15,312 bases of DNA from Thermoplasmata archaeon (GTDB taxonomy: Archaea > Thermoplasmatota > Thermoplasmata > Thermoplasmatales > Thermoplasmataceae). The stretch's first letter is position 1; each line of letters opens with the position of its first letter. Below are positions 5,611 through 13,686 of the stretch, in pieces. A program made the translations under genes and the position numbers. Location of the stretch: contig JAJYRT010000034.1 in NCBI GenBank assembly GCA_021793945.1, positions 1 to 15,312 of the forward strand, written 5' to 3'. The notes beneath the pieces are model-generated. The model saw only the letters and a program-made list of their open reading frames with translations, was not told where the DNA came from and searched no databases.

Positions 5611-6273
5611 ATGGTCAAACCAAAAGCAGAACCAATTTTTGAAGAACCGGAATTCGATGAAAGAGAGTACCTGAAGGGGGAAAAGGAAAGAGCCAAGACT
5701 ATGATAGTAACATTTATCATAGGTGCATTCCTTGGACTTTTTGCCGGATATATATACATCCTTGGGTACGGATACCTGGATATCCTTCTGATCTTTGTCT
5801 TCATTATTTTTATCAAGCAGATTCTGAAAGGACTTGGGTTAACGCTGCCTAAAAGAACATGGCACTGGGTCCTTGTTGGCGGTGAATTCCTTCTCACGGT
5901 TATTATTTTCTGGACAATATTCATAAACCCTCCGATTACAACTGTTTCCCCTATACAAATATCGGGACTTCAGTATGAGAACTCTTCAGGATCATGGGTT
6001 TCACCCGCGACCACGTCCAATATTAATATTCTGGGTAGCCCGGGATTATATGGCATGAGAGCATACGTGAACTATAATTCACCTATTTCAAATGTTACAG
6101 TCACTGCCAGTTCTCTGACTGTTGTGAACCAGCATTATAACTCCCTTACACACTATGATTATTTTAACCTCTCTGCAATATCCAGCGCCACAACATACAC
6201 ACTTACCATTACAGCCTTAGCTGAAAATAATGTGTCCTATAGCACAGACTTTATAATAGAAGCGACGTCTTGA
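5611..6273 (+). CDS. Membrane protein with three helices and an external beta-rich domain
   Basis: A 220-residue protein I do not recognise by family. The first 28 residues are charged and cytoplasmic (EEPEFDEREYLKGEKERAK). Three hydrophobic segments follow at about 30-50, 54-72 and 86-106, with K/R-rich turns (KQILKGL, LPKRTWH) between the second and third. The remaining residues (107-220) are rich in Ser, Thr, Asn and Val, with alternating strand-like patterns and several N-x-S/T sites, and look like a beta-sandwich domain outside the cell. It starts 10 bases after tpiA with a weak AAGGCGG ribosome site, so it is likely translated from the tpiA transcript. A surface role is inferred from topology only. 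Confidence 0.75.
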   Translation: MVKPKAEPIFEEPEFDEREYLKGEKERAKTMIVTFIIGAFLGLFAGYIYILGYGYLDILLIFVFIIFIKQILKGLGLTLPKRTWHWVLVGGEFLLTVIIFWTIFINPPITTVSPIQISGLQYENSSGSWVSPATTSNINILGSPGLYGMRAYVNYNSPISNVTVTASSLTVVNQHYNSLTHYDYFNLSAISSATTYTLTITALAENNVSYSTDFIIEATS

Positions 6274-6291
6274 TTTTCCACCGCTGGCAAA

Positions 6292-6300
6292 CTTATTTAA
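6292..6300 (+). promoter_or_regulatory. TATA-like box of the tRNA-Gly gene
   Basis: CTTATTTAA is centred about 35 bases before the mature tRNA. With the usual 26-base offset this gives a transcript starting near 6322 with a short 5' leader for RNase P to remove. Confidence 0.4.
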
Positions 6301-6330
6301 TCATTAATATAATCACGTGTGGCTTTAACA

Positions 6331-6405
6331 GCAGGTGTAGTGTAGACTGGTCCAGCACGAGAGCCTTCCAAGCTTTCGACCCGGGTCCAAATCCCGGCAC
6401 CTGCA
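6331..6405 (+). tRNA. tRNA-Gly (anticodon TCC)
   Basis: A full cloverleaf can be drawn. The acceptor stem is GCAGGTG with CACCTGC. The D stem is GTGT with GCAC around a loop containing GG. The anticodon stem is AGAGC with GCTTT around loop CTTCCAA (anticodon TCC). The variable loop is four bases, and the T stem is CCGGG with CCCGG around loop TCCAAAT. The discriminator base is A (6405). There is no intron and no encoded CCA, which must be added after transcription. The gene lies between the end of the tpiA operon and the convergent minus-strand membrane-protein gene. Confidence 0.93.
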
Positions 6406-6575
6406 TTTTACTGCAGATCCCGAACCGCTGTTTTCAATTCATTTTCCAGTACAATTGTGTTCTTTCGCTCGCTTGCTGTGATCAATCAGGCCAGTGCATT
6501 TCAATGATTTCATGAATCCACAGCGATCAGACCTGGCATACAAAAGTAGCTGCAAAAGCCCAAGACAGCACGGCG

Positions 6576-7685
6576 TCAGTGAAGAAAGATGACAATCAGG
6601 ACAATCACGAAGGGCAGGACAATTAGCGTTATGGTTCCAGGGTGACCGAAATTAAGTGTGTATCCCACTCCGAATCGCTTGGGAACTAACCACCTGGAGT
6701 CACTCCTGTTTATATATACGACTCCTCCACGCCAGTAAAGGTCATCGTCCTTCATCGATTCCTGTTTCATGCCGGTGATATTGCCTGAAGCAGCAGGTAT
6801 GCCAGGTTTTCGGATGTTGCTGCCAAGCTGTCCTGTCAGGTAGGTGACCACAACTATTAGGACAAGCATCGCGAATACAGGTGCAAGGACCAACGGGAGC
6901 AGGTAATTTCCCGGCTTGAATATTCCCCATATCTGGAGACTTGAAAGCAGCAGTGTAGTATTTATGAAAACCGGGATGAGCAAGAGCATAGCTGTCATCC
7001 GATACCGGAATATCTCGCCCCTTTCCATGGACTGTCTGGATGAATTGTCCACCCTGAATGAGGTCCTGGAAATTGCGTATGCGATTATCAGCATAAGGGC
7101 AGTAGTGGCGATGCTTATGAAGCCGACAAGAAACACGCTCCCTATGGATTTAGTTGAGTACTGATCAGGCACGCCATTGGAACCAAAGTGAGTCGGGAAT
7201 GTTGAAGGTATGCTTGGATAGTACAGGACGCCAATCACAAAAAGGGCAATCAGCACCAGCAGACCCGGAACTGCATAAACCCAGGGGAACTGTGCGGTTT
7301 CAGCCGTCACAAATTGTGCAGTGACGGCCTGGTTTGCCTGTTCGACCCATCTTTCATCTCTCTTTCTCTTCGCAATTGCGTAATGTTCCGGAAGATAGAC
7401 AAGGAACGCTCCCAGTACAATGAAAAGCGGGTAGACCGCAAGCAATAGGTAGTAATGGTATATGATAGTGAAAATCAATACTTCAGACAGTGCGGTGATC
7501 AGCAGCACTGCAATGAGATAGGTTCTTTGTGCCTTTCTTACATGTGCTGTTGACCTGAATTCCGCTGGAGTTCTTACTCCAAATATTATGGATTTCTCTG
7601 TAACGTATGGTATGATAGACAGCATAATACCCATTGCAGCAACAAGCAGCATTTCCATAACTTCAAGAGCGGATGGACTAAACAT
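6576..7685 (-). CDS. DUF1648/DUF5808 multi-helix membrane protein
   Basis: A 369-residue membrane protein with about eight predicted helices (near 7-27, 56-76, 80-98, 136-155, 183-205, 228-250, 262-284 and 350-368). Residues about 139-185 carry the DUF1648 pattern, a helix followed by YYPSIPSTFPTHFGSNG and a short polar K-containing turn. Residues about 314-346 carry the DUF5808 pattern (DDLYWRGGVVYINRSDS, then VPKRFGVGYTLNFG). DUF1648 also occurs in the SdpI-type immunity and signalling proteins of Bacillus. The gene starts immediately after the stop of the GntR regulator, with GGGAG in the regulator's tail as a likely ribosome site, so the two are translationally coupled. That coupling suggests the regulator controls it. 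Its transported or sensed substrate is unknown. Confidence 0.85.
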   Translation of the reverse strand: MFSPSALEVMEMLLVAAMGIMLSIIPYVTEKSIIFGVRTPAEFRSTAHVRKAQRTYLIAVLLITALSEVLIFTIIYHYYLLLAVYPLFIVLGAFLVYLPEHYAIAKRKRDERWVEQANQAVTAQFVTAETAQFPWVYAVPGLLVLIALFVIGVLYYPSIPSTFPTHFGSNGVPDQYSTKSIGSVFLVGFISIATTALMLIIAYAISRTSFRVDNSSRQSMERGEIFRYRMTAMLLLIPVFINTTLLLSSLQIWGIFKPGNYLLPLVLAPVFAMLVLIVVVTYLTGQLGSNIRKPGIPAASGNITGMKQESMKDDDLYWRGGVVYINRSDSRWLVPKRFGVGYTLNFGHPGTITLIVLPFVIVLIVIFLH

Positions 7686-7686
7686 T

Positions 7687-8079
7687 TCAGCAGTCTCCCT
7701 TCTTATTCTTTGGCCTGGTTGTCAGTATCTTCTTTATGACATCAATGATTTCGTCTTCGCCGAATCCTCTTGCAAGGGCATCGCTTATCAACTCCTGTTC
7801 CCTGCTGAAGAATTCGTTGACAGACTTCTCATCATACCTGCCTGCCGTCACAACATATTTCCTGTTTCTGGTAAGCGAAATCACTCCATTATCCCTCAGC
7901 GTCTGGTAGGATCGGTTGACCGTATGGAAATTGACGTCGAGCACTCCCGCCAGTACCCTGGAGGGGGGCAGTACGTCGCCTGTTACCAGATACCCCGCAG
8001 ATATCTGTGATACTATCTGGGCGTAAATTTGTTTATAAGGCGGTTCCTTTGAGTTGTGATCCACAGTTATTGTGAGCAT
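7687..8079 (-). CDS. GntR-family transcriptional repressor, YhcF type
   Basis: A 130-residue DNA-binding protein with an N-terminal GntR winged helix and no large effector domain, typical of the short YhcF group. Residues 1-30 match the family opening (ITVDHNSKEPPYKQIYAQI). Recognition-helix residues lie at about 38-67 (PPSRVLAGVLDV, FHTVNRSYQTLRDNG), and the tail is a charged helix. The frame could be extended upstream to a GTG at 8133, but that would put the TATA box (8107-8112) and the operator-like repeat (8089-8103) inside the gene. The ATG at 8079-8077 lies just after the expected transcript start and matches the family's usual N-terminus. It is coupled to the downstream DUF1648 gene and probably represses both by binding its own promoter. 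Confidence 0.85.
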   Translation of the reverse strand: MLTITVDHNSKEPPYKQIYAQIVSQISAGYLVTGDVLPPSRVLAGVLDVNFHTVNRSYQTLRDNGVISLTRNRKYVVTAGRYDEKSVNEFFSREQELISDALARGFGEDEIIDVIKKILTTRPKNKKGDC

Positions 8080-8088
8080 ATGACATAG

Positions 8089-8112
8089 TCTATATCGTAT
8101 AGAACGTATAAA
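8089..8112 (-). promoter_or_regulatory. Promoter and operator-like repeat of the GntR gene
   Basis: Read on the minus strand, a TTTATA box (8112-8107) is followed by a perfect inverted repeat, TCTATA-CGA-TATAGA (8103-8089), between the box and the start codon at 8079. A repressor bound there would block RNA polymerase, so autoregulation by the GntR protein is likely. Confidence 0.55.
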
Positions 8113-8215
8113 GTTTTCCTTCGCGGCTGACACATACCCGGCTGAGAATGATCAAACAAGTAGAGGGCGAACAAAACTTGGGAACATAGAACGTCTCGGG
8201 TCGGCTTCCAAACAA

Positions 8216-8224
8216 CTATTTAGT
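8216..8224 (+). promoter_or_regulatory. TATA box of hutH
   Basis: ACTATTTAG is centred about 26 bases before the ATG at 8246, which predicts a leaderless hutH transcript. It is divergent from the GntR promoter and separated from it by about 100 bases. Confidence 0.5.
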
Positions 8225-8245
8225 TTTCAGGGATATGAGTGCCAC

Positions 8246-9754
8246 ATGATAGTAATTGACGGCGAAAGCCTTACCATAGAAGAAGTTTACAGAATTGCCG
8301 TGCTTCAGGAGAAAGTTTCACTTTCTCCCGGCGCAGTCAAGAGAATCAACGATTCCAGGGAGAACCTGGAAAGACAGATAAGGAGAGGAGCCACCATTTA
8401 TGGCGTTAACACAGGGTTCGGCAGCCTGCTCAACGTAAAGATTGACAGCGAGGATATAATGGAATTACAGAGGAACCTTATCCGTTCTCACTCATCCGGC
8501 GTGGGCAGCCCATTGCCCAGGGAATATGTGAGGGCCATGATGGCCATAAGGCTGAACGGTTTTTGCAGGGGTTTTTCGGGCGTCTCTGAAGACCTCTTTA
8601 AGTTCGCGCTGATGATGCTCAATGAGGGGATTACCCCGGTGGTTCCGAGATATGGATCAGTGGGAGCAAGCGGGGATCTTGCCCCACTTGCCCACATAGC
8701 CCTGGCCATAATGGGTGAAGGATTGGTTTATTACCGGGATCAGGTGACCGACGCCCATGACCTGTACATGAAACTCGACATTTCGCCGTATCAGTTCACC
8801 GAAAAGGAAGGAGTGGCGTTCATAAATGGGACCGCTGCAATATCGGCCATACTCTCCGTGGAGATTTTCAGGGCCATGAGGTTGATGAGAAATTCACTGG
8901 CTTCTGCCGCCCTGTCTTTCGAGGGACTGGGGGGAACTCTCAAAGCTTTCAGGGAATGGGCGGTAGGTACAAGGAATCACCCTGGACAGGTCTCTGTTGC
9001 GACCATTTTCAGGGATCTTCTTTCTGACAGCAGGATTCTGAAAAAATCCACTGCCGAGAAAGTTCAGGACCCCTATACGCTGAGGTGCATTCCACAGGTA
9101 TACGGTGCAGTGCTGGATACGATTAACTATGCGAGCAGGGTAGCCACAACGGAAATAAATTCTGCAACTGACAATCCCCTGGTCTCTGAGGAAGAGATAG
9201 TATCGGCCGGTAATTTTCACGGTGAGCCCGTCGCACTTGTATGTGACTTCCTTGCCATCGCCCTGACAGATCTCGGGAACATCATGGAGAGAAGAATAGC
9301 CAGAATAACTGACGGCAATTTGAGTGGACTCCCGCCATTCCTGGTCCGGAACAGCGGCCTTAATTCTGGTTACATGATTCCACAGTACGTGGCTGCTGCA
9401 CTCTGCAACAGGAACAAGACCCTCAGTTTCCCGTCTACTGCGGACTCAATCCCAACTTCGGCGAACCAGGAGGATCACGTCAGCATGGGAATGAATGCGG
9501 CAATCAAGCTTTCCGAGATAGTATCAAATGTGTATCACATTATTTCTATAGAATATCTTACCGGCGCACAATCACTTGAATTCGCCAGTGACAAGCCGTC
9601 AAGGTTTGTTTCCGGCATATATGAAGAGATAAGAAAGATTGTGCCTGCTCTGGGCAATGACAGACCGCCATACATTGACATCGAGAGAATCTACGAAAAA
9701 ATAACGGGAGATGGGTTTGACACGGAGACCCTGAAGATCGTCAATTTAAAATAA
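8246..9754 (+). CDS. hutH: Histidine ammonia-lyase
   Basis: This enzyme deaminates L-histidine to trans-urocanate and ammonia without a cofactor other than its own MIO group. At 502 residues it has normal family length. The MIO-forming triad A141-S142-G143 lies in GSVGASGDLAPLAH. Other active-site signatures are YGVNTGFGS (52-60), the RSHSSGVG loop with H82, QDPYTLRCIPQVYGA, SATDNPL, GNFHGEPVA and SIPTSANQEDHVS. The Q-D-P-Y-T-L-R and GNFHGEP segments favour histidine over phenylalanine or tyrosine lyases. No hutU, hutI or formiminoglutamate gene is present in the window, so the rest of histidine breakdown, if it exists, lies elsewhere. The gene is divergent from the GntR regulator and is followed by thrS after 34 bases. 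Confidence 0.95.
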   Translation: MIVIDGESLTIEEVYRIAVLQEKVSLSPGAVKRINDSRENLERQIRRGATIYGVNTGFGSLLNVKIDSEDIMELQRNLIRSHSSGVGSPLPREYVRAMMAIRLNGFCRGFSGVSEDLFKFALMMLNEGITPVVPRYGSVGASGDLAPLAHIALAIMGEGLVYYRDQVTDAHDLYMKLDISPYQFTEKEGVAFINGTAAISAILSVEIFRAMRLMRNSLASAALSFEGLGGTLKAFREWAVGTRNHPGQVSVATIFRDLLSDSRILKKSTAEKVQDPYTLRCIPQVYGAVLDTINYASRVATTEINSATDNPLVSEEEIVSAGNFHGEPVALVCDFLAIALTDLGNIMERRIARITDGNLSGLPPFLVRNSGLNSGYMIPQYVAAALCNRNKTLSFPSTADSIPTSANQEDHVSMGMNAAIKLSEIVSNVYHIISIEYLTGAQSLEFASDKPSRFVSGIYEEIRKIVPALGNDRPPYIDIERIYEKITGDGFDTETLKIVNLK

Positions 9755-9757
9755 AGG

Positions 9758-9765
9758 ATTTTATG
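9758..9765 (+). promoter_or_regulatory. TATA-like box of thrS
   Basis: ATTTTATG in the 34-base gap after hutH is centred about 26 bases before the thrS ATG at 9789 and would give a leaderless transcript. Read-through from hutH is also possible. Confidence 0.35.
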
Positions 9766-9788
9766 CGGAAACAAAATCACCTCTCATC

Positions 9789-11810
9789 ATGAGCGCCCAC
9801 GATGATAAGATAAAGCTGCGGTTCAAACCTGGCAAAGCGTTTCTGTATTCCATTCCTGATAAGCTCAGGAAGGATGCAATTGCAGTTGAATGCGCAGGAA
9901 AATTATTTGACCTGTCGATCGTGCCTGAAGGTGAAATGGAATGCAACCTGTTGACCAGATATTCCGCGCAATCTCTCGAAATCCTGAGGCATTCTGCTGC
10001 ACATCTGCTGGCCCAGGCAGTCACTGAAATGTACCCGGGAGCTCTTCCCAATGCTGGGCCAGTGACAGAAGATGGGTTTTACTATGATTTTGACATGAAA
10101 CCGATCTCGTCGGATGACCTTGTTGTTATCGAATCCAGGATGAAGGATATAGCAAGGAGTGGAATACCAGTAGTAAGGGAGGAACACAGCAAGACAGAAC
10201 TTCTTGATATGTTCAGGTCCAACCAGTATAAGGTCGACAAGATAAGGGATAATGTTGAGGAGGGAAAAAAATCAACCGTGTACAGGCAGGGCAATTTTGT
10301 CGATTTCTGCAAGGGACCTCATGTGCCGGATACGGCATTCCTTCATGCGGTGAAACTGCTCTCAATTGCAGCCACACATTATAAGGGAGAAGTCGACGGG
10401 GCACCAATGATACGCATTTACGGAACTGCGTTCTCCGACGAAAAGCAATTGAATGCATTCCTTAAGATGAAGGAGGAGGCGTCGAAGAGGGATCACCGAA
10501 AGATAGGTGTCGAGATGGACCTGTTCCTGTTCAACTCTGAAAGGGCCCCCGGATTCCCTCTCTACGCCCCCAATGGCACAATAATCAGGAACGAGCTGAT
10601 GAACTACATGCGGGAGAAAAACTCCGGGAGAGGGTGGATGGAGGTTTGGACCCCACACGTATTCAGGGATACCATGTGGAAACAGTCAGGCCATTACGCG
10701 AAATACAAGCCAGACATGTTCACATTCGAGCTTGAGAACCATGAGGGGTACGGCCTGAAGCCCATGAACTGTCCTGGTCATATCACCATATTCGAACGCG
10801 AACCTCACAGCTACAGGGACCTGCCAGTCAGGTACAGCGAGTTCGGGACTGTCTACAGGTATGAAAAATCCGGCGAAGTCGGTGGATTGACAAGACCGAG
10901 GGCTTTCACGCAGGATGATGGTCATGCATTTCTCTCCATGGAACAAATTCTTGAAGAGGTCAAGAGCCTGATTTCCCTGGTGCGCGAGACTTACGAAACA
11001 GTACTTGGAAATACGGAGGCAACTTTCGACCTGAGCCTTATGGACAGGGAACATCCAGAACTTTACCTTGTCACATTTGTATGCAGGGACTGCCAGACAA
11101 AGGTAGAGACAAGGAGAGGCGCCTCGGAAGAAAAATTCCTGTGTCCGAATTGTGGATCGGAACGTCTCGATCCTGATCTTTCTCTGTGGGATCAGGCAAG
11201 TGACCAGCTGAGGGAAGCCCTGGTGCAATCTGGACTGAACTTCAAGGAATATCCGGGGGAATCCGCATTCTACGGCCCAAAAATAGATGTGCACACAAAG
11301 GACGCAATAGGAAGGAGTTGGCAATTGTCCACGATTCAGCTTGACTTTTTCCTTCCGACGAACTTTGGTCTTTACTACATAAACAGCGAAAGCAAGAAGG
11401 ACAGGGTCGTGATGATTCACAGGGCAATATTCGGCAGCCTTGAGAGATTTATGGCAATTCTGCTAGAACACTATGCCGGGAAGCTCCCGACGTGGCTGTC
11501 GCCCATGCAAGTATACCTTTCTCCAGTAAGCATAAGTTCGCAGGCATACGCTGAACAGGTTTATAAAAAACTGAGGGACAGCGGCCTCCGAACCACTCTC
11601 GATGTTTCAGCGGAGACCATCAGCAAGAAAATCAAGATGGTCCGGGAGAAAAGACCCTCGTATGTAGGAATTGTCGGGGAAAATGAGCTCAAGGATGGGA
11701 CCATAACAATCAGGGGCAGGGACAACAAACAGAAGACCTACCAGATTGATGAGTTTATTGACGAAATAAAGAAAGAGATCAGGGAAAGAAGAATTGACCA
11801 GATGATCTAG
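9789..11810 (+). CDS. thrS: Threonyl-tRNA synthetase with bacterial-type editing domain and a four-cysteine insertion
   Basis: This enzyme charges tRNA-Thr with threonine in the cytoplasm. Residues 1-60 look like a divergent TGS domain. Residues about 61-235 form the bacterial-type N2 editing domain, with HSAAH (68-72) and CKGPH (174-178), which hydrolyses mischarged Ser-tRNA-Thr. The class II catalytic core follows: NCPGH (C328), motif 2 with R357 in VYRYEKSGE, the DDGH segment (H379) and MIHRA with H544. C328, H379 and H544 are the expected zinc ligands that recognise threonine. The anticodon-binding domain covers about 570-670. Unusually, residues about 430-457 hold CRDC and CPNC pairs (C432, C435, C452, C455), like a zinc ribbon, inserted between motifs 2 and 3 where most ThrRS proteins lack one. 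At 673 residues it is slightly longer than typical. Many archaea instead use a different editing domain. Confidence 0.96.
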   Translation: MSAHDDKIKLRFKPGKAFLYSIPDKLRKDAIAVECAGKLFDLSIVPEGEMECNLLTRYSAQSLEILRHSAAHLLAQAVTEMYPGALPNAGPVTEDGFYYDFDMKPISSDDLVVIESRMKDIARSGIPVVREEHSKTELLDMFRSNQYKVDKIRDNVEEGKKSTVYRQGNFVDFCKGPHVPDTAFLHAVKLLSIAATHYKGEVDGAPMIRIYGTAFSDEKQLNAFLKMKEEASKRDHRKIGVEMDLFLFNSERAPGFPLYAPNGTIIRNELMNYMREKNSGRGWMEVWTPHVFRDTMWKQSGHYAKYKPDMFTFELENHEGYGLKPMNCPGHITIFEREPHSYRDLPVRYSEFGTVYRYEKSGEVGGLTRPRAFTQDDGHAFLSMEQILEEVKSLISLVRETYETVLGNTEATFDLSLMDREHPELYLVTFVCRDCQTKVETRRGASEEKFLCPNCGSERLDPDLSLWDQASDQLREALVQSGLNFKEYPGESAFYGPKIDVHTKDAIGRSWQLSTIQLDFFLPTNFGLYYINSESKKDRVVMIHRAIFGSLERFMAILLEHYAGKLPTWLSPMQVYLSPVSISSQAYAEQVYKKLRDSGLRTTLDVSAETISKKIKMVREKRPSYVGIVGENELKDGTITIRGRDNKQKTYQIDEFIDEIKKEIRERRIDQMI

Positions 11811-11820
11811 GACCGGATCA

Positions 11821-11839
11821 CCGGAAGATCATTTTCCGG
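11821..11839. terminator. Hairpin between convergent thrS and etfA
   Basis: CCGGAA (11821-11826) pairs with TTCCGG (11834-11839) across a seven-base loop. It lies in the 18-base gap and the end of etfA, where the two convergent transcripts meet. It may help end one or both, although there is no long T run on either side. Confidence 0.35.
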
Positions 11840-12881
11840 CTGCCAGTGCCAATTTTTTCTTCTCTTCCCTGATTGAATTTACAAGAGCAGGTATGGCTTC
11901 ATAGAGATCGGCATTTATAACATAGTCCGAATACTTTATAATTTCAGCATTAGGGTCTGTGTTTATCGCTATTATTGTTTCGCTGTTCTTCATGCCCATT
12001 ATGTGCTGGATCTTTCCGGATATTCCAGCCGCAATGTATAATCTGGGGCGAACGGTCTGCCCGGTCTGGCCAACCTGGTGATCCCTGCTTATCCACCCCA
12101 TATCTGCAGCAGGTCTCGATGACCCCACGACTCCACCAATTTCGCTGGCAAGTTCCTCAATGAGCTTGAAGCCGTCTGCTTTTCCGAGCCCCATGCCTCC
12201 GGACACAACTACCTTGGCTGCAGTCAGGTCCACAGCGTTCTTCTTCTTGAATTCCAGCACTTCCTTTTTAAGTAGTGACTTGTCAACCTTCACGTTATTG
12301 ATCCTGATTTCCCCCTTTGGTGATTTTACCCTGTCAGGAACCTGAAATATTCCAGCCCTTGCGGTAGCCATCTGCGGGCGGTGTTTTTTGCACAGAATTT
12401 CAGCCAGCATGCTTTCCCCGTAGGTTGGCCTGTTTGCGGAAAGAATTCTGGTGTCCTGTTCGATGTCGAGCTCTGTGCAGTCTGCCGTAACCCCGGCCTC
12501 GCAGCTGACGGCAATCCTTGAAGCAAGGTCCCTCCCGTTTCTTGTTGCCGGTATCAGGAAAATGTTAGGTTTCTCTTCCTTCACGAAATCCGAGATTATC
12601 TTTGAATATGGTAGCGTCCTGTATATGCTTAAATCTGGAGATTCGGCTCCGAGAACTATATCACATCCGTATGATACCGCCTCCTTTGCTTCATTCTTGA
12701 TATTCCCCCCGAGCAGCAGGCAGTAGAGTTTCTCCCCGACCTTATCTGCTATCCTCTTTCCCACGCCTATCATTTCCAGTGCGGGCCTGACCAGCTTGTC
12801 TTCCCTCGTTTCAAGGAACACGAATACATTCTTGTATTCTTCAGGCTTGTCTGCAGGGGTTGCCATCTTTATTCCTGCCAT
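11829..12881 (-). CDS. fixB: Electron transfer flavoprotein alpha subunit (FixB/EtfA)
   Basis: This subunit holds the FAD that shuttles electrons between the beta subunit and the membrane-associated FixC partner. At 350 residues it has a normal length. Residues about 18-200 are the N-terminal Rossmann-like half. The FAD-binding half lies at about 222-345, with VVVSGGMGLG (224-233), GSSRPAADMGW (253-263), QVGQTGQTV (269-277), AAGISGKIQHIMGM (284-297) and INTDPNA (306-312), all intact. Its ATG follows the fixA stop by one base, and the Glu codons at the end of fixA supply the GGAGGAG ribosome site. It is the last gene of the fixCXAB operon. Confidence 0.95.
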   Translation of the reverse strand: MAGIKMATPADKPEEYKNVFVFLETREDKLVRPALEMIGVGKRIADKVGEKLYCLLLGGNIKNEAKEAVSYGCDIVLGAESPDLSIYRTLPYSKIISDFVKEEKPNIFLIPATRNGRDLASRIAVSCEAGVTADCTELDIEQDTRILSANRPTYGESMLAEILCKKHRPQMATARAGIFQVPDRVKSPKGEIRINNVKVDKSLLKKEVLEFKKKNAVDLTAAKVVVSGGMGLGKADGFKLIEELASEIGGVVGSSRPAADMGWISRDHQVGQTGQTVRPRLYIAAGISGKIQHIMGMKNSETIIAINTDPNAEIIKYSDYVINADLYEAIPALVNSIREEKKKLALAAGK

Positions 12882-12882
12882 T

Positions 12883-13680
12883 TTACTCCTCCTCCAGCTT
12901 AAGAATCTTCTTCTCGTAGAGTTCCCTTGCGAGATCCCCCAGTCCAGCGAAGTCTATCTTCTTTGCAGCCCTTTCCCTCTCCTTTATTGGCCTCATCTTC
13001 CTCACTATGGTTGGAGAGCCTCTTACACCCACCCATTCAGGCTGCAGGCCAATCTTATCGTGATCCCAGACTTCCATGCCTTTCTTTATGGCATCTATTT
13101 TCCTCCTGAGAGTCTGCATTCTTGGAGAATTCGAATTCAACAGTACAGTAACCAGGACAGGCGTTGGAACCCTAACTGTTTCTGTGCCACCCTCCAGCTC
13201 ACGATCGGCGGTCACGTATCCATCCTCATATTCCACACTGCTGGCATAGGTGATCTGGTCTATGTTCAGGAACTCCGCAACCCCTGGTCCAACGTGTCCG
13301 GTGCTGGAATCTGACGATTCCTCCCCAGCGAATATTATGTCAAATTTTCCAATCTTGGAAATTGTCGCTGCGATTGTCAGACCGGTTGGGTATGTATCTG
13401 CTCCACCGAAGAATCTATCCGATGCAAGTATTGCCCTGTCCGCACCTCTTGCAAGGCATTCCATCATCGTTGTTTCTGTCTGTGGGGGCCCCATTGAAAC
13501 AACAGTAACATTTGCTCCCACCTTGTCTTTTATCCTCAGCGCCGCCTCGAGCGCATTTTCATCAGCACTGTTTGTTACATTTCTTGTTAGGCTCCTGTTA
13601 AGGTTCATTGTTACGGGATCAATTACGACCTCCTGACTATCTGGAACCTGCTTGACTAAGACTATAATTTCCAAAACCAT
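12883..13680 (-). CDS. fixA: Electron transfer flavoprotein beta subunit (FixA/EtfB)
   Basis: This 265-residue subunit pairs with FixB and accepts electrons from NADH or acyl-CoA dehydrogenases, depending on the ETF class. Family signatures are VKQVPD (9-14), the NSADENALEAALRIKD segment (37-52), VVSMGP (60-65), the GADTYPTG loop (93-100) and GEESSDSSTGHVGPGVAEFL (119-138). The T-G-H-V-G-P pattern is closer to FixA of bifurcating ETFs than to the mitochondrial type, as I recall those families, and this is worth testing. A GGTGA ribosome site overlapping the fixX stop lies six bases before the ATG. Confidence 0.94.
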   Translation of the reverse strand: MVLEIIVLVKQVPDSQEVVIDPVTMNLNRSLTRNVTNSADENALEAALRIKDKVGANVTVVSMGPPQTETTMMECLARGADRAILASDRFFGGADTYPTGLTIAATISKIGKFDIIFAGEESSDSSTGHVGPGVAEFLNIDQITYASSVEYEDGYVTADRELEGGTETVRVPTPVLVTVLLNSNSPRMQTLRRKIDAIKKGMEVWDHDKIGLQPEWVGVRGSPTIVRKMRPIKERERAAKKIDFAGLGDLARELYEKKILKLEEE

Positions 13681-13686
13681 ATGAAT

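Noticed and set aside
8080..8133. Upstream extension of the GntR gene to the GTG at 8133
   Set aside because: It would place the TATA box and operator-like repeat inside the coding region and adds residues absent from the family.
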